Positions 26,481 to 36,337 of a stretch of 64,000 nt of DNA are shown here, in pieces (position 1 is the first letter of the stretch; the number at the start of each line of letters is the position of its first letter). The translations under genes and the position numbers were made by a program. The notes beneath the pieces are model-generated. The model was not told where the DNA came from. It did no database searches and saw only the letters and a list, made by a program, of their open reading frames with translations. Source of the stretch: Mycobacterium colombiense CECT 3035 (GTDB lineage Bacteria; Actinomycetota; Actinomycetes; Mycobacteriales; Mycobacteriaceae); the NCBI RefSeq assembly GCF_002105755.1, contig NZ_CP020821.1, forward strand, positions 2,356,001 through 2,420,000, given 5' to 3'.

Positions 26481-27395
26481 ATGGCCACCGAGCGCGCAGC
26501 GCGGCCCGAGCCCGGCACCATCGCGAGCGTGCTGCACAACGTGCGGCGCGCACCCAAACGGGTTCGGCGCCAATCGCGGGAGTATCGCCAACTCATCGAG
26601 GGGGCGGTGTCCCAGCTTTTCGACGCGGCCGCCCGGCACCCGCACGGCACCGCGAACTCCGGTGAATACCGGATCGACGACCTGGCCCGCCTGGCCGGCA
26701 CCACCACCCGCAATATCCGCGTCTACCGGGACCGGGGGCTGCTGCCGCCGCCACTGCGGGTGGGGCGCATCGCGCTGTTCAACGACACCCATCTGACCCG
26801 GCTGCGGCTCATCACCTCGATGCTCGACCGCGGCTACAACATCGCACACGTGCGAGAAATGCTCAGCGCGTGGGAAGAAGGCAAAAACCTCGGCGACGTG
26901 CTGGGCCTGGAAACCGCCATCGTCGGCACCTGGACCACCGAAAAACCGGAGACGGTGGCGCTGGCCGACGCGCAGCGACTGGTCGACGACGCGCAGGCGT
27001 TCGAGCGTTTGGTGGCGCTCGGGGTGATCAGGATCGATGGGGAGCAGGCGACGATCACGCGCCCGAAACTCATCGAAGCGTTCAATGAAATTCGGGGCTA
27101 CGGCGTCAAATTCGACAAGCTCATCGACCTCCACGAACAGATCGTCCCGCAGATCGACAAGATCAGTGACATGCTGGTGCGCGCCGGGGCCGAACACGTG
27201 CTGGACCGCATCAAGCCCGGCGAGCCGCTGCCGGCCGACGCCGAAATCGCCGAGCTGATCACCATGCTGGTGCGATTTAGGACCCAAGCCGTGGCGACCG
27301 TCACCGCCACGCTCGCGTCGTCGATCGAATCGAATATCGAGTCGCTCGTCGGCCGCATCCTGGCCGACTATCTCGAATCGAGCTCGTCGGTCTGA
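26481..27395 (+). CDS. MerR-family regulator
   Basis: A 304-residue regulator with a MerR winged helix at about residues 60-130 (YRIDDLARLAGTTTRNIRVY, RDRGLLPPPLRVGR, LITSMLDRGYNIAHVREML). A basic 60-residue stretch comes before it and a long helical domain after it, which is typical of large actinobacterial MerR proteins that sense lipophilic signals. Its start lies 14 bases after the monooxygenase stop, so it is the last gene of the operon and probably autoregulates it. The mymA locus is controlled by an AraC-type regulator (VirS), so the control differs here. Confidence 0.9.
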   Translation: MATERAARPEPGTIASVLHNVRRAPKRVRRQSREYRQLIEGAVSQLFDAAARHPHGTANSGEYRIDDLARLAGTTTRNIRVYRDRGLLPPPLRVGRIALFNDTHLTRLRLITSMLDRGYNIAHVREMLSAWEEGKNLGDVLGLETAIVGTWTTEKPETVALADAQRLVDDAQAFERLVALGVIRIDGEQATITRPKLIEAFNEIRGYGVKFDKLIDLHEQIVPQIDKISDMLVRAGAEHVLDRIKPGEPLPADAEIAELITMLVRFRTQAVATVTATLASSIESNIESLVGRILADYLESSSSV

Positions 27396-27437
27396 GTCTG
27401 GGTCAGCGCGCACCTCGGGCCGTGCGCGCCGGCGCGG

Positions 27438-27554
27438 CTAAGAGGTGACGACGGTGCAGGTTGCGCACGCGACGGTGGCCGTGCAATCGGCTATTCCCGG
27501 GGAGATCAAGGCAAGCATCAGGCCAAGTAACGCTTTCGCCCTGAGATTAGACAT
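27438..27554 (-). CDS. 38-residue secreted Cys/Thr-rich peptide
   Basis: A tiny ORF with a strong ribosome site (GAGGAGTAGGAG before CTGT-ATG). It begins MSNLRAKALLGLMLALISPG, a short basic n-region and hydrophobic core, and ends DCTATVACATCTVVTS. Cleavage after the Ala of GIA would release a 16-residue peptide with three cysteines and five threonines. It resembles a small exported peptide, and its composition also recalls lanthipeptide cores, but no modifying enzyme is adjacent. It is convergent with the MerR gene and downstream of desA on the same strand. Real by ribosome site and signal-like sequence; function unknown. Confidence 0.5.
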   Translation of the reverse strand: MSNLRAKALLGLMLALISPGIADCTATVACATCTVVTS

Positions 27555-27579
27555 ACAGCTCCTACTCCTCTAACCCCCG

Positions 27580-27594
27580 GGTGTGCGGCACACC
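27580..27594. promoter_or_regulatory. 15-base inverted repeat upstream of the small peptide
   Basis: GGTGTGC-G-GCACACC has 7-base perfect arms. It lies 26 bases before the start of the 38-residue peptide and about 100 bases after the end of desA. It may be an operator for the peptide or part of the desA terminator. Confidence 0.4.
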
Positions 27595-27692
27595 TTACGT
27601 GGAGCTGTACCGGTAAATCATGGGAATGGCCAACATTGGCTCTTCGATCGGCATTCGGCCGCAGCCGCGGAATGGTGACCAGATAACCGGCG

Positions 27693-28709
27693 TCAGTGCT
27701 GGCTCAGCGTCAGCGTCCCCTTCGTTTGAAGCACTTTGCTGGCGGTGATCTTCTCGGTTCTGCGCGTCTCGCGTTCGAGGTAGCGCTGCTTGGAATCGTC
27801 GAATTTCTGCGAGGCGTCCTCGAGCTCCTTGACCAGCAACGCAAGGTCGTCGCGCATGGCGGCGGCCTCCCCGGTGAAGTCCTCGCGTTCGAAGATCCGC
27901 CACTTCTTCAGCACCGGCATGACCACTTCTTCGAGATGAATGCGCGGGTCATAGACTCCGCCCACCGCGATGATCACCGCCTTGCGGCGAAACTCCGGGA
28001 CCGTGAATCCGGGCATCTTGAAATTGCGCAGAATCCGGTGCACCGACCTCATCGCCTGATCGGGCGCGATGTCCAGGCCCGCGGCGCTGATATCCCGGTA
28101 GAAGAGCATGTGCAGGTTCTCGTCATGCGACACCCTGGCCATCAACTGCTCGGCGACCGCGTCGTTGCTGACCTTGCCGGTGTTGCGGTGCGAGACACGG
28201 GTGGCGAGCTCCTGGAACGAGACGTACATGACCGAGTCGAACAGGCTCTCAGCGAACATATCGCCCTGCTGGTTCTGGCCGGGACTGAAGCCCCTGGTCA
28301 TTTGCTCGAGCCGCAGCTTCTCCAGCTCGACCGGGTCGACGGCGCGAGTGACCACCAGATAGTCGCGCAGCGCCGTGCTGTGCCGGGCCTCCTCTGCGGT
28401 CCACCGATTCACCCACTGACCCCATGGACCGTCCATGCTGAAGTTCATCGCGATCTCGCGGTGATACGACGGTAAGTTGTCCTCGGTCAACAGGTTTTGC
28501 ACCATCGCTACCTGCGCGACGTCGGGCAGCCGCGTCTGCCCGGGCTCCCAATCCTGGCCGTCCGGCCCGTAGAAGTTTCTGCCGTCCGTCCAGGGAACGT
28601 AGTCGTGCGGGCTCCACTCCTTGAACATCGAAAGGTGGCGATTGAGCAGGCGCTCAACCACCGGCTCGAGCTCGTGAAGTAGCTGCAGGTTGGTCAGCGG
28701 CTTGGACAC
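27693..28709 (-). CDS. acyl-ACP desaturase (DesA1 paralogue)
   Basis: A 338-residue fatty acyl-ACP desaturase, the same length as M. tuberculosis DesA1. The GTG at 28709 has GGGAGG five bases upstream. Di-iron ligands are in TEDNLPSYHREI, WTAEEARHSTAL and SHDENLHMLFYRD. It introduces a cis double bond into long-chain acyl-ACP, in DesA1 needed for mycolic acid synthesis. The C-terminal tail (from about residue 300) differs most from DesA1. It lies 183 bases downstream of mbtI on the same strand, so a role in making the acyl chain of mycobactin or another lipid is possible; no iron box precedes it directly. Confidence 0.93.
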   Translation of the reverse strand: MSKPLTNLQLLHELEPVVERLLNRHLSMFKEWSPHDYVPWTDGRNFYGPDGQDWEPGQTRLPDVAQVAMVQNLLTEDNLPSYHREIAMNFSMDGPWGQWVNRWTAEEARHSTALRDYLVVTRAVDPVELEKLRLEQMTRGFSPGQNQQGDMFAESLFDSVMYVSFQELATRVSHRNTGKVSNDAVAEQLMARVSHDENLHMLFYRDISAAGLDIAPDQAMRSVHRILRNFKMPGFTVPEFRRKAVIIAVGGVYDPRIHLEEVVMPVLKKWRIFEREDFTGEAAAMRDDLALLVKELEDASQKFDDSKQRYLERETRRTEKITASKVLQTKGTLTLSQH

Positions 28710-28892
28710 GGAACCCTCCCGGTTATCTGTCGCGCTCAGTAACGCGCAATGTATCTGTGTCATGCGGTTACATAAAGATGGCACGCGCGAGAACCGGGCA
28801 AATAGGGCCGAAAGTCCCTACGGCGCCGGCAGTGACGCAGAGAACACCGAGCCGCCGGCTACCGCGGGCAGCCGGCAAATGCGATCAGAAAG

Positions 28893-30270
<1,378 letters not shown>

Positions 30271-30589
30271 GTAGCGGTGCGCAACCGATCCCACGAACTT
30301 CCCCCTCGATTGCCGCATTCAGCTAAAACTCCCGCGGAGTTAAAGCGCCGGCCGACCGCGCGCCTGCCCTCGAAGCCCGGCGGCGCACTGGCGGAACCGA
30401 CCTGTTTGTGCAGCTAGAGCCGGTTGAACCCCCGGCTCGGGGCGAAGGTTCGGCCCACGGCTGTGAAGATCGCCACTCAAAAGTTTCCCAACCGTTTACG
30501 TTGCGGCCGCACAACAGGCGGCTCCGACAGCCAGACTTTTCCTAGCGCTCACTGCCCGCCCACCAGGACCGCCGGATTGGAGGAACACC

Positions 30590-30802
30590 GTGTTCATAAT
30601 CCGGCTTTTCAACGGCGAGGAAGTGCACGCGAGCGAAGGTGACGAACTCGAAATCAATCCGCAGACGGGCGTGCTCTCGGTTTCCCGAGTCGACGGTTTC
30701 GAGGAAATCACGACGCATTACTCGCCGTCGGCATGGCTCTCGGTGACCCACCGCAAAAAGGGGGCCGGCGTCAGGCCCTCGCTCGTCCCCTCGGCGCGTT
30801 GA
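30590..30802 (+). CDS. small conserved-looking protein, 70 residues
   Basis: GTG start with an excellent ribosome site (GGAGGA, five bases before). The protein begins MFIIRLFNGEEVHASEGDEL and continues INPQTGVLSVSRVDG, then YSPSAWLSVTHRKKG: compact, beta-rich, without signal peptide. I recognise no family. It is the first gene divergent from mbtI; about 280 bases separate it from the transporter downstream. Confidence 0.7.
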   Translation: MFIIRLFNGEEVHASEGDELEINPQTGVLSVSRVDGFEEITTHYSPSAWLSVTHRKKGAGVRPSLVPSAR

Positions 30803-31081
30803 CGCTCAATTGACCCCACAGTAAACGCACAGCACTTTCACACCAAACTAGCGGCGTCCGAAACGGGCCTGAGCGCGAAATTCCGCTCCGAAGATCGCGC
30901 CCCGACCAGCAGGTTTCTGGTTTAGCAACAGTTAAACAGGTGGCCGACATCCTGTGTGCTGCCAAGTGGCGGTGGACCAGCCGCGGGGATAAATTCTTCA
31001 CGGTCGTCGGGATGTTTCGTGGTTGCTCCGCTTGCGGACGGTGCTTCCCCCAGATCAGCGCTCTAACCAACGGAGGCATCG

Positions 31082-32314
31082 ATGCTGCAAGAGTTCTGGC
31101 ACAACTTCACGCACAACTTGTTCAAACCGCTTCTGTTGTTCTTTTACTTCGGGTTCCTGATTCCCATCCTCAAGGTGCGGTTCGAATTCCCCTACGTCAT
31201 CTATCAGGGATTGACGATGTACCTGTTGCTGGCGATCGGCTGGCACGGCGGCGAAGAACTCGCGCAGGTCAAGGCATCCAGCGTCGGGGCCATCATCGGA
31301 TTCATGGTGGTGGGCTTCGTGCTCAACTTCGTGATCGGCTGCATCGCCTACCTGTTGCTGACTGTGCTGACCTCGCTCAGAGCCGTCGATCGGGCGACGG
31401 TCGCCGGTTACTACGGCTCCGATTCAGCGGGAACGTTCGCCACCTGCGTGGCAGTCCTGGCCACCGTCAACCTCGTATTCGACGCGTACATGCCGGTCAT
31501 GCTCGCCGTCATGGAGGTTCCCGGCTGCCTGGTGGCGCTGTATCTGGTTGCGCGACTGCGCCATCGGGGAATGGACTCGGCCGGCTACATGCCTGACGAG
31601 GCCGGCTACACCCCACCCGTCAAGGTCGGAGTCGGTCCCGGCAGCGCGGCGAAGCCCCCGCACGGCCAGAGCCTCGAGGCCGAGAATGAACGCGGCATCG
31701 AACAGGAGCTGGAGCTCTCCATGGAAAAGCTCGATCATCCGGACTGGGAGCCTGAGCGAGTCGAGACCAAAAAGCAGCCCTTCCTCTCCCGTGAGCTCAT
31801 GCAGGAGGTTTTCCTCAACCCCGGCCTGGTCCTTCTCTTCGGCGGAATCGTCATCGGCCTCGTCAGTGGTCTACAGGGCCAGAAGGTCGTCGCCGCCGAC
31901 GACTCGTTCTTCGTGGTGGCATTCCAGGGCGTGCTCTGTCTGTTCCTGCTCGAGATGGGTATGACGGCCGCCCGCAAGCTGAAGGACCTGCGCACGGCGG
32001 GGCCAGGCTTCATCCTCTACGGTCTGCTGGCGCCGAACATCTTCGCAACGCTGGGGATCATCGTCGCCCACGTCTACGCCTACCTCACCCACACCGACTT
32101 CAAGCCGGGAACCTACGTGCTGTTCGCGGTGCTATGCGGTGCGTCGTCCTACATCGCCGTTCCGGCGGTGCAGCGCCTGGCGATCCCGGAAGCCAGCCCG
32201 ACTCTGCCGCTGGCCGCCTCACTGGGCCTGACGTTCTCCTACAACGTCACCATCGGAATCCCGCTCTACATCGAGATAGTCCGCATGGTCGGGCACTGGT
32301 TCCCGGGCACCTGA
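31082..32314 (+). CDS. SbtA-like sodium/bicarbonate-type permease (DUF897)
   Basis: A 410-residue membrane protein, the counterpart of Rv2387. Two inverted halves of about five helices each flank a charged cytoplasmic loop (residues about 175-240, with EAENERGIEQELELSMEKL and ERVETKKQPFLS). The signature stretches YYGSDSAGTFATCVA in the first half and LCGASSYIAVPAVQRLAIP in the second form the substrate site in the SbtA fold. Cyanobacterial SbtA imports bicarbonate with sodium; substrate in mycobacteria is unproven. GGAGG precedes the ATG. It converges with hemW with only four bases between. Confidence 0.88.
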   Translation: MLQEFWHNFTHNLFKPLLLFFYFGFLIPILKVRFEFPYVIYQGLTMYLLLAIGWHGGEELAQVKASSVGAIIGFMVVGFVLNFVIGCIAYLLLTVLTSLRAVDRATVAGYYGSDSAGTFATCVAVLATVNLVFDAYMPVMLAVMEVPGCLVALYLVARLRHRGMDSAGYMPDEAGYTPPVKVGVGPGSAAKPPHGQSLEAENERGIEQELELSMEKLDHPDWEPERVETKKQPFLSRELMQEVFLNPGLVLLFGGIVIGLVSGLQGQKVVAADDSFFVVAFQGVLCLFLLEMGMTAARKLKDLRTAGPGFILYGLLAPNIFATLGIIVAHVYAYLTHTDFKPGTYVLFAVLCGASSYIAVPAVQRLAIPEASPTLPLAASLGLTFSYNVTIGIPLYIEIVRMVGHWFPGT

Positions 32315-32318
32315 CGAC

Positions 32319-33491
32319 TTAACCGAGCAGCGTTCGCACCACGGCGTCGGCCAGCAGCCGTCCGCGTGGAGTCAGGACCAGCCTGTCACCCTCGGACACC
32401 AGCAGACCGTCGGCGACCGCGCCCTCGGCGCGCTCACGCTCGGCAGAACTCAGCAATTCGACTGGGAGTCCCTGGCGCAGACGCGTTTTCAACAGCACGT
32501 CCTCGGTGTGCAAGGCGTCGGAATCCAGCTGCTCGAACCCGGCCACCGGCAGCGCCGCCGCGCTCAACCGCTCCGCATACGCGTTGGGGTGTTTGACGTT
32601 CCACCACCGCGTCGCGCCGAGATAGCCGTGTGCGCCGGGCCCGGCGCCCCACCACTGGCCGCCATCCCAGTAGCCGAGGTTGTGGCGGCACTCACCGCCG
32701 GGCCGCGACCAGTTGGACACCTCGTACCAGGACAGTCCCGCCTGCGACAGCCGGGCATCCACCAATTCGTAGCGGTGGGCCAGCACGTCGTCATCGGGTG
32801 CGGCCAGCTCGCCGCGCCGGACTCGCCGGGCCAGCGCGGTGCCCTCCTCGACGACCAGCGCGTAGGCGGAGACGTGATCCACGCCGGTCTCGATCGCGGT
32901 GTCGACCGAGCACAACAGGTCGTCGTCGGACTCCCCGGGGGTTCCGTAGATCAAATCGAGGCTGACGTGCTCAAAGCCGGCGGCCAGCGCCTCGCGGGCG
33001 GCGGCCGCGGACCGGTTCGGCGTGTGGATGCGGTCGAGGACACCCAGCACCCGCGGCGCCACCGACTGCATCCCCAGCGATACCCGGGTGTAGCCGGCCG
33101 CGCGGATGGCGTCGAAGAAATCCGGCCATGCCGACTCGGGGTTGGCCTCGGTGGTGACCTCGGCGTCGGGCGCCAGCGTGAAGTGCTGTCGCACCATGCC
33201 CAGCAGCGTCGCCATCCGCTGCCCGCCCAGCAGGGAGGGTGTCCCGCCACCGACGAAGACGGTGCTCACCGGTGGCGCCTGCAACCTCGCGGCCGCCAGT
33301 TCCAGTTCCGTCCCCAGTGCGCTGAGCCAGGCGTCCGGATTGACGCCACCTAGTTCGGCCGGGGTGTAGGTGTTGAAATCGCAGTAGCCGCAACGGGTTA
33401 CGCAGAATGGCACGTGCACGTAGATGCCAAACGGCTGCCCGGCGACCACCCCGACGTCGGGCAGGTCCACCGGTTCCTCGCGATTGGCCAT
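32319..33491 (-). CDS. hemW: radical SAM protein HemW (HemN-like)
   Basis: A 390-residue radical SAM protein, the counterpart of Rv2388c. The cluster motif CVTRCGYC (CxxxCxxC) is followed by DFNTYTP, then VFVGGGTPSLL, TTEANPES and SLGMQS, typical of the HemW branch. True HemN has an extra cysteine after the motif (CxxxCxxCxC), not seen here, so this is a heme chaperone or related protein rather than coproporphyrinogen dehydrogenase. The ATG at 33491 gives the MANREEPVDLPDV start; upstream codons look non-coding. Confidence 0.92.
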   Translation of the reverse strand: MANREEPVDLPDVGVVAGQPFGIYVHVPFCVTRCGYCDFNTYTPAELGGVNPDAWLSALGTELELAAARLQAPPVSTVFVGGGTPSLLGGQRMATLLGMVRQHFTLAPDAEVTTEANPESAWPDFFDAIRAAGYTRVSLGMQSVAPRVLGVLDRIHTPNRSAAAAREALAAGFEHVSLDLIYGTPGESDDDLLCSVDTAIETGVDHVSAYALVVEEGTALARRVRRGELAAPDDDVLAHRYELVDARLSQAGLSWYEVSNWSRPGGECRHNLGYWDGGQWWGAGPGAHGYLGATRWWNVKHPNAYAERLSAAALPVAGFEQLDSDALHTEDVLLKTRLRQGLPVELLSSAERERAEGAVADGLLVSEGDRLVLTPRGRLLADAVVRTLLG

Positions 33492-33679
33492 GCCAAATGA
33501 TCCCACGACGGACGGGTCGACGCCGGGGCGTCGATTCCGCCTGCGGAGCCCACCCGTGTGCCGGAACAATCGCACGAACTTCTAAGGCTTTACGAGTGGG
33601 ATCTCCCAGGCTTGCTCGGTAGTTTTAATCACCGTGAGCCAAGAAATGACCTGCTCGCGTGGCCCTTCGGCATCCATGG

Positions 33680-33685
33680 CACAAT
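33680..33685 (+). promoter_or_regulatory. -10 element of the sirA leader transcript
   Basis: CACAAT followed by six bases and the GTG of a short ORF. A -10 hexamer ending 6-7 bases before a start codon is the hallmark of leaderless mycobacterial mRNA. Confidence 0.55.
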
Positions 33686-33691
33686 GGTGGC

Positions 33692-33784
33692 GTGACTGTC
33701 GACCAGCCCAGCCCGCACATTGTGCTCGTGGCGCGACGGCACATTGATCTCAAGCGCGTTTGCAGCTGTATCTGTCTGCCTTGA
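33692..33784 (+). CDS. leaderless cysteine-rich upstream peptide controlling sirA-cysH
   Basis: A 30-codon ORF starting GTG (first residues VTVDQPSPHI) and ending RVCSCICLP, with three Cys codons (33761, 33767, 33773) in the last eight codons. It begins six bases after a CACAAT -10 and has no ribosome site, so it should be translated as a leaderless message. The sirA start follows its stop after 113 bases. Polycysteine leaderless ORFs of this form have been described in mycobacteria as cysteine-responsive attenuators: shortage of Cys-tRNA stalls the ribosome and raises expression of the genes behind. The match in form and place is close; the mechanism here is inferred. Confidence 0.75.
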   Translation: MTVDQPSPHIVLVARRHIDLKRVCSCICLP

Positions 33785-33897
33785 CGTGGTAGACCCAGGC
33801 CCCCTGTGTCTCCAGCTGGCCGATGGTTCCGCGCCGCCTGAAAGTGCCGGTGAACTGCTCTGGCCGCGCTGGCGATCTTTTTAAGGAGAACTTCCCG

Positions 33898-35565
33898 ATG
33901 ACCACCGCCCGAGCCGCAAAGCCCCGTAACGAGGGCCAATGGGCACTGGGAAATCGTGAGCCGCTGAATCCGAACGAAGAGATGAAGCAGGCCGGCGCCC
34001 CGCTGGACGTCCGGGAGCGCATCGAGACGGTCTACGCCCAGAACGGCTTCGACAGCATCGACAAGAGCGACCTGCGGGGGCGTTTCCGCTGGTGGGGGCT
34101 CTACACCCAGCGCGAACAGGGCTACGACGGCACGTTCACCGGCGACGACAACGCCGAGCTGCTGGAAGCCAAGTACTTCATGATGCGGGTGCGATGCGAC
34201 GGCGGCGCCCTGTCGGCGGCCGCGCTGCGCACCGTGGGCCAGATTTCCACCGAATTCGGCCGCGACACCGCCGACATCACCGACCGCGAGAACGTCCAGT
34301 ACCACTGGATCGAGGTGGAGAACGTCCCCGAGATCTGGCGGCGGCTGGCCGAGGTCGGCCTGCAGACCGCCGAGGCGTGCGGTGACTGCCCCCGCGTGAT
34401 CTTGGGCTCGCCGCTGGCCGGCGAGTCGCTCGACGAGGTGCTCGACCCCAGCTGGGCGATCGAGGAGATCGCCCGCCGCTACATCGGCCAGCCCGACTTC
34501 GCCGACCTGCCGCGCAAGTACAAGACAGCGATCTCGGGGCTGCAGGATGTGGTGCACGAGGTCAACGACATCGCGTTCATCGGCGTCAACCACCCCGAGC
34601 ACGGCCCGGGGCTGGACCTGTGGGTCGGCGGTGGGCTGTCGACCAACCCGATGCTGGCCCAGCGGGTCGGCGCCTGGGTGCCGCTCGAAGAGGTGCCCGA
34701 GGTATGGAACGCGGTGACGTCGATCTTCCGCGATTACGGCTACCGACGGCTGCGGTCCAAGGCGCGGCTGAAGTTCCTGATCAAGGACTGGGGTATCGAA
34801 AAATTCCGTGAAGTCCTCGAACAGGAGTACCTCAAGCGTCCGCTGATCGACGGCCCGGCTCCCGAGCCGCTCAAGCACCCGATCGACCACGTCGGCGTGC
34901 AGCGGCTCAAGAACGGGCTCAACGCGGTGGGCGTCGCCTCGATCGCGGGCCGGGTGTCGGGCACCATCCTCACCGCGGTGGCCGACCTCGCCGAACAAGC
35001 CGGCTCGGACCGGATCCGGCTCACCCCTTACCAGAAGCTGGTCATCCTCGACGTGCCCGACGACAAGCTCGACGAGCTGGTCGCCGGCCTGGAGGCGCTG
35101 GGCCTGCAGTCGCGGCCGTCGCATTGGCGGCGGAATGTGATGGCGTGCACGGGGATCGAGTTCTGCAAGTTGTCCTTCGCCGAAACCCGGGTCAAGGCGC
35201 AATCTTTGGTGCCCGAGCTGGAAAGCCGCCTCGCTGACATCAACGAGCAGCTCGACGTGCCGATCACCGTCAACATCAACGGCTGTCCCAACTCGTGCGC
35301 CCGCATCCAGGTCGCCGACATCGGGCTCAAAGGCCAGATGGTCGACGATGGCGAGGGCGGCTCGGTCGAGGGCTTCCAGGTGCACCTGGGCGGCAGCCTG
35401 GGCCTGGACAGCGGCTTTGGCCGAAAGCTGCGCCAGCACAAGGTCACCGGCGACGAGCTCGGCGACTACATCGAGCGGGTCACACGCAACTTCCTGAAAT
35501 ATCGCGGCGAGGGTGAACGTTTCGCACAGTGGGCTATGAGGGCAGACGAGGACGATTTGCGATGA
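33898..35565 (+). CDS. sirA: ferredoxin-dependent sulfite reductase
   Basis: A 555-residue siroheme/[4Fe-4S] sulfite reductase (the protein called NirA in M. tuberculosis), making sulfide from sulfite. Start ATG 33898 with AAGGAG nine bases upstream. Seen: RFRWWGLYTQR, TDRENVQYHWI, the cluster ligands CTGIEFC and CPNSC, and GFQVHLGGSLG. The two cysteine motifs hold the cluster and siroheme. First gene of the plus-strand sulfur operon; cysH overlaps it by ATGA. Control through the cysteine-rich upstream ORF. Confidence 0.96.
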   Translation: MTTARAAKPRNEGQWALGNREPLNPNEEMKQAGAPLDVRERIETVYAQNGFDSIDKSDLRGRFRWWGLYTQREQGYDGTFTGDDNAELLEAKYFMMRVRCDGGALSAAALRTVGQISTEFGRDTADITDRENVQYHWIEVENVPEIWRRLAEVGLQTAEACGDCPRVILGSPLAGESLDEVLDPSWAIEEIARRYIGQPDFADLPRKYKTAISGLQDVVHEVNDIAFIGVNHPEHGPGLDLWVGGGLSTNPMLAQRVGAWVPLEEVPEVWNAVTSIFRDYGYRRLRSKARLKFLIKDWGIEKFREVLEQEYLKRPLIDGPAPEPLKHPIDHVGVQRLKNGLNAVGVASIAGRVSGTILTAVADLAEQAGSDRIRLTPYQKLVILDVPDDKLDELVAGLEALGLQSRPSHWRRNVMACTGIEFCKLSFAETRVKAQSLVPELESRLADINEQLDVPITVNINGCPNSCARIQVADIGLKGQMVDDGEGGSVEGFQVHLGGSLGLDSGFGRKLRQHKVTGDELGDYIERVTRNFLKYRGEGERFAQWAMRADEDDLR

Positions 35566-36305
35566 GCGAACGAACGACCAAGCTTCCAGAAGCCGAACTG
35601 CGGGCCCTTGCCGCCCGCGGGGCGGCCGAGCTAAAGGGCGCCAGCGCCGCCGACGTATTGCGTTGGACTGACGAGACATTCGGCGGCATCAACGGTCCGC
35701 GCGGCTGGGCCACCTGCAACTATGTGGTGGCTTCCAGCATGCAGGAGGCCGTGTTGATCGACCTGGCGGCCAAGGCCCGTCCGGGCGTCCCGGTGGTGTT
35801 TTTGGACACGGGTTATCACTTCGTGGAGACCATCGGTACCCGGGACGCGATCGAGTCCGTGTACGACATCCGGGTGCTCAACGTCACGCCCGAGCACACC
35901 GTCGCCGAGCAGGACAAAATGCTGGGCAAGGACCTGTTCGCGCGGGACCCCGGTGAGTGCTGCCGGCTGCGCAAGGTCGAGCCGCTGGGCAAGACGCTGC
36001 GCGGATACTCCGCCTGGGTGACCGGGCTGCGCCGCGGCGAGACCGCCGCGCGCGCCAACGCCCCGGTGGTCGGCTTCGACGAGGGCTTCAAGCTGGTGAA
36101 GGTCAACCCGCTGGTCGAATGGTCCGACGAAGACGTGCAGAATTACATCGACGAGCACGGCGTGCTGGTGAATCCGCTTATGTACGACGGCTATTCGTCG
36201 ATCGGCTGCGCCCCCTGCACGGCCAAGCCGCTGGCGGGCGCCGACCCGCGCAGCGGGCGCTGGCAGGGACGCGCCAAGACCGAATGCGGGTTGCACGCGT
36301 CGTAG
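35562..36305 (+). CDS. cysH: adenylylsulfate (APS) reductase
   Basis: A 247-residue thioredoxin-dependent reductase that converts APS to sulfite. Seen: the nucleotide loop SMQEAVLID, FLDTGYHF, the paired cysteines CCRLRK and GCAPCTAK that bind a [4Fe-4S] cluster (so APS rather than PAPS is the substrate), VTGLRRGE and the C-terminal catalytic cysteine in ECGLHAS. Overlaps sirA by four bases; the product, sulfite, is the SirA substrate. Converges with cysA. Confidence 0.97.
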   Translation: MSERTTKLPEAELRALAARGAAELKGASAADVLRWTDETFGGINGPRGWATCNYVVASSMQEAVLIDLAAKARPGVPVVFLDTGYHFVETIGTRDAIESVYDIRVLNVTPEHTVAEQDKMLGKDLFARDPGECCRLRKVEPLGKTLRGYSAWVTGLRRGETAARANAPVVGFDEGFKLVKVNPLVEWSDEDVQNYIDEHGVLVNPLMYDGYSSIGCAPCTAKPLAGADPRSGRWQGRAKTECGLHAS

Positions 36306-36337
36306 CGACCGGCGTGCGACACCGCGAATCCGGCCCG

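Noticed and set aside
31027-31038. TCCGC-TT-GCGGA hairpin before the SbtA-like gene as a riboswitch
   Set aside because: Loop of two bases is too tight and there is no larger conserved structure that I can recognise.
30940-31596. 219-codon plus frame starting before the SbtA-like gene, with CSACGRC near its start
   Set aside because: Most of it overlaps the transporter in another frame and reads as low-complexity Arg/Gly text; only the first 47 codons are outside the gene.
33625-35679. 684-codon open frame on the minus strand opposite sirA
   Set aside because: Mirror frame of a GC-rich gene; sirA on the other strand has all cluster motifs, and this frame shows no domain or ribosome site.
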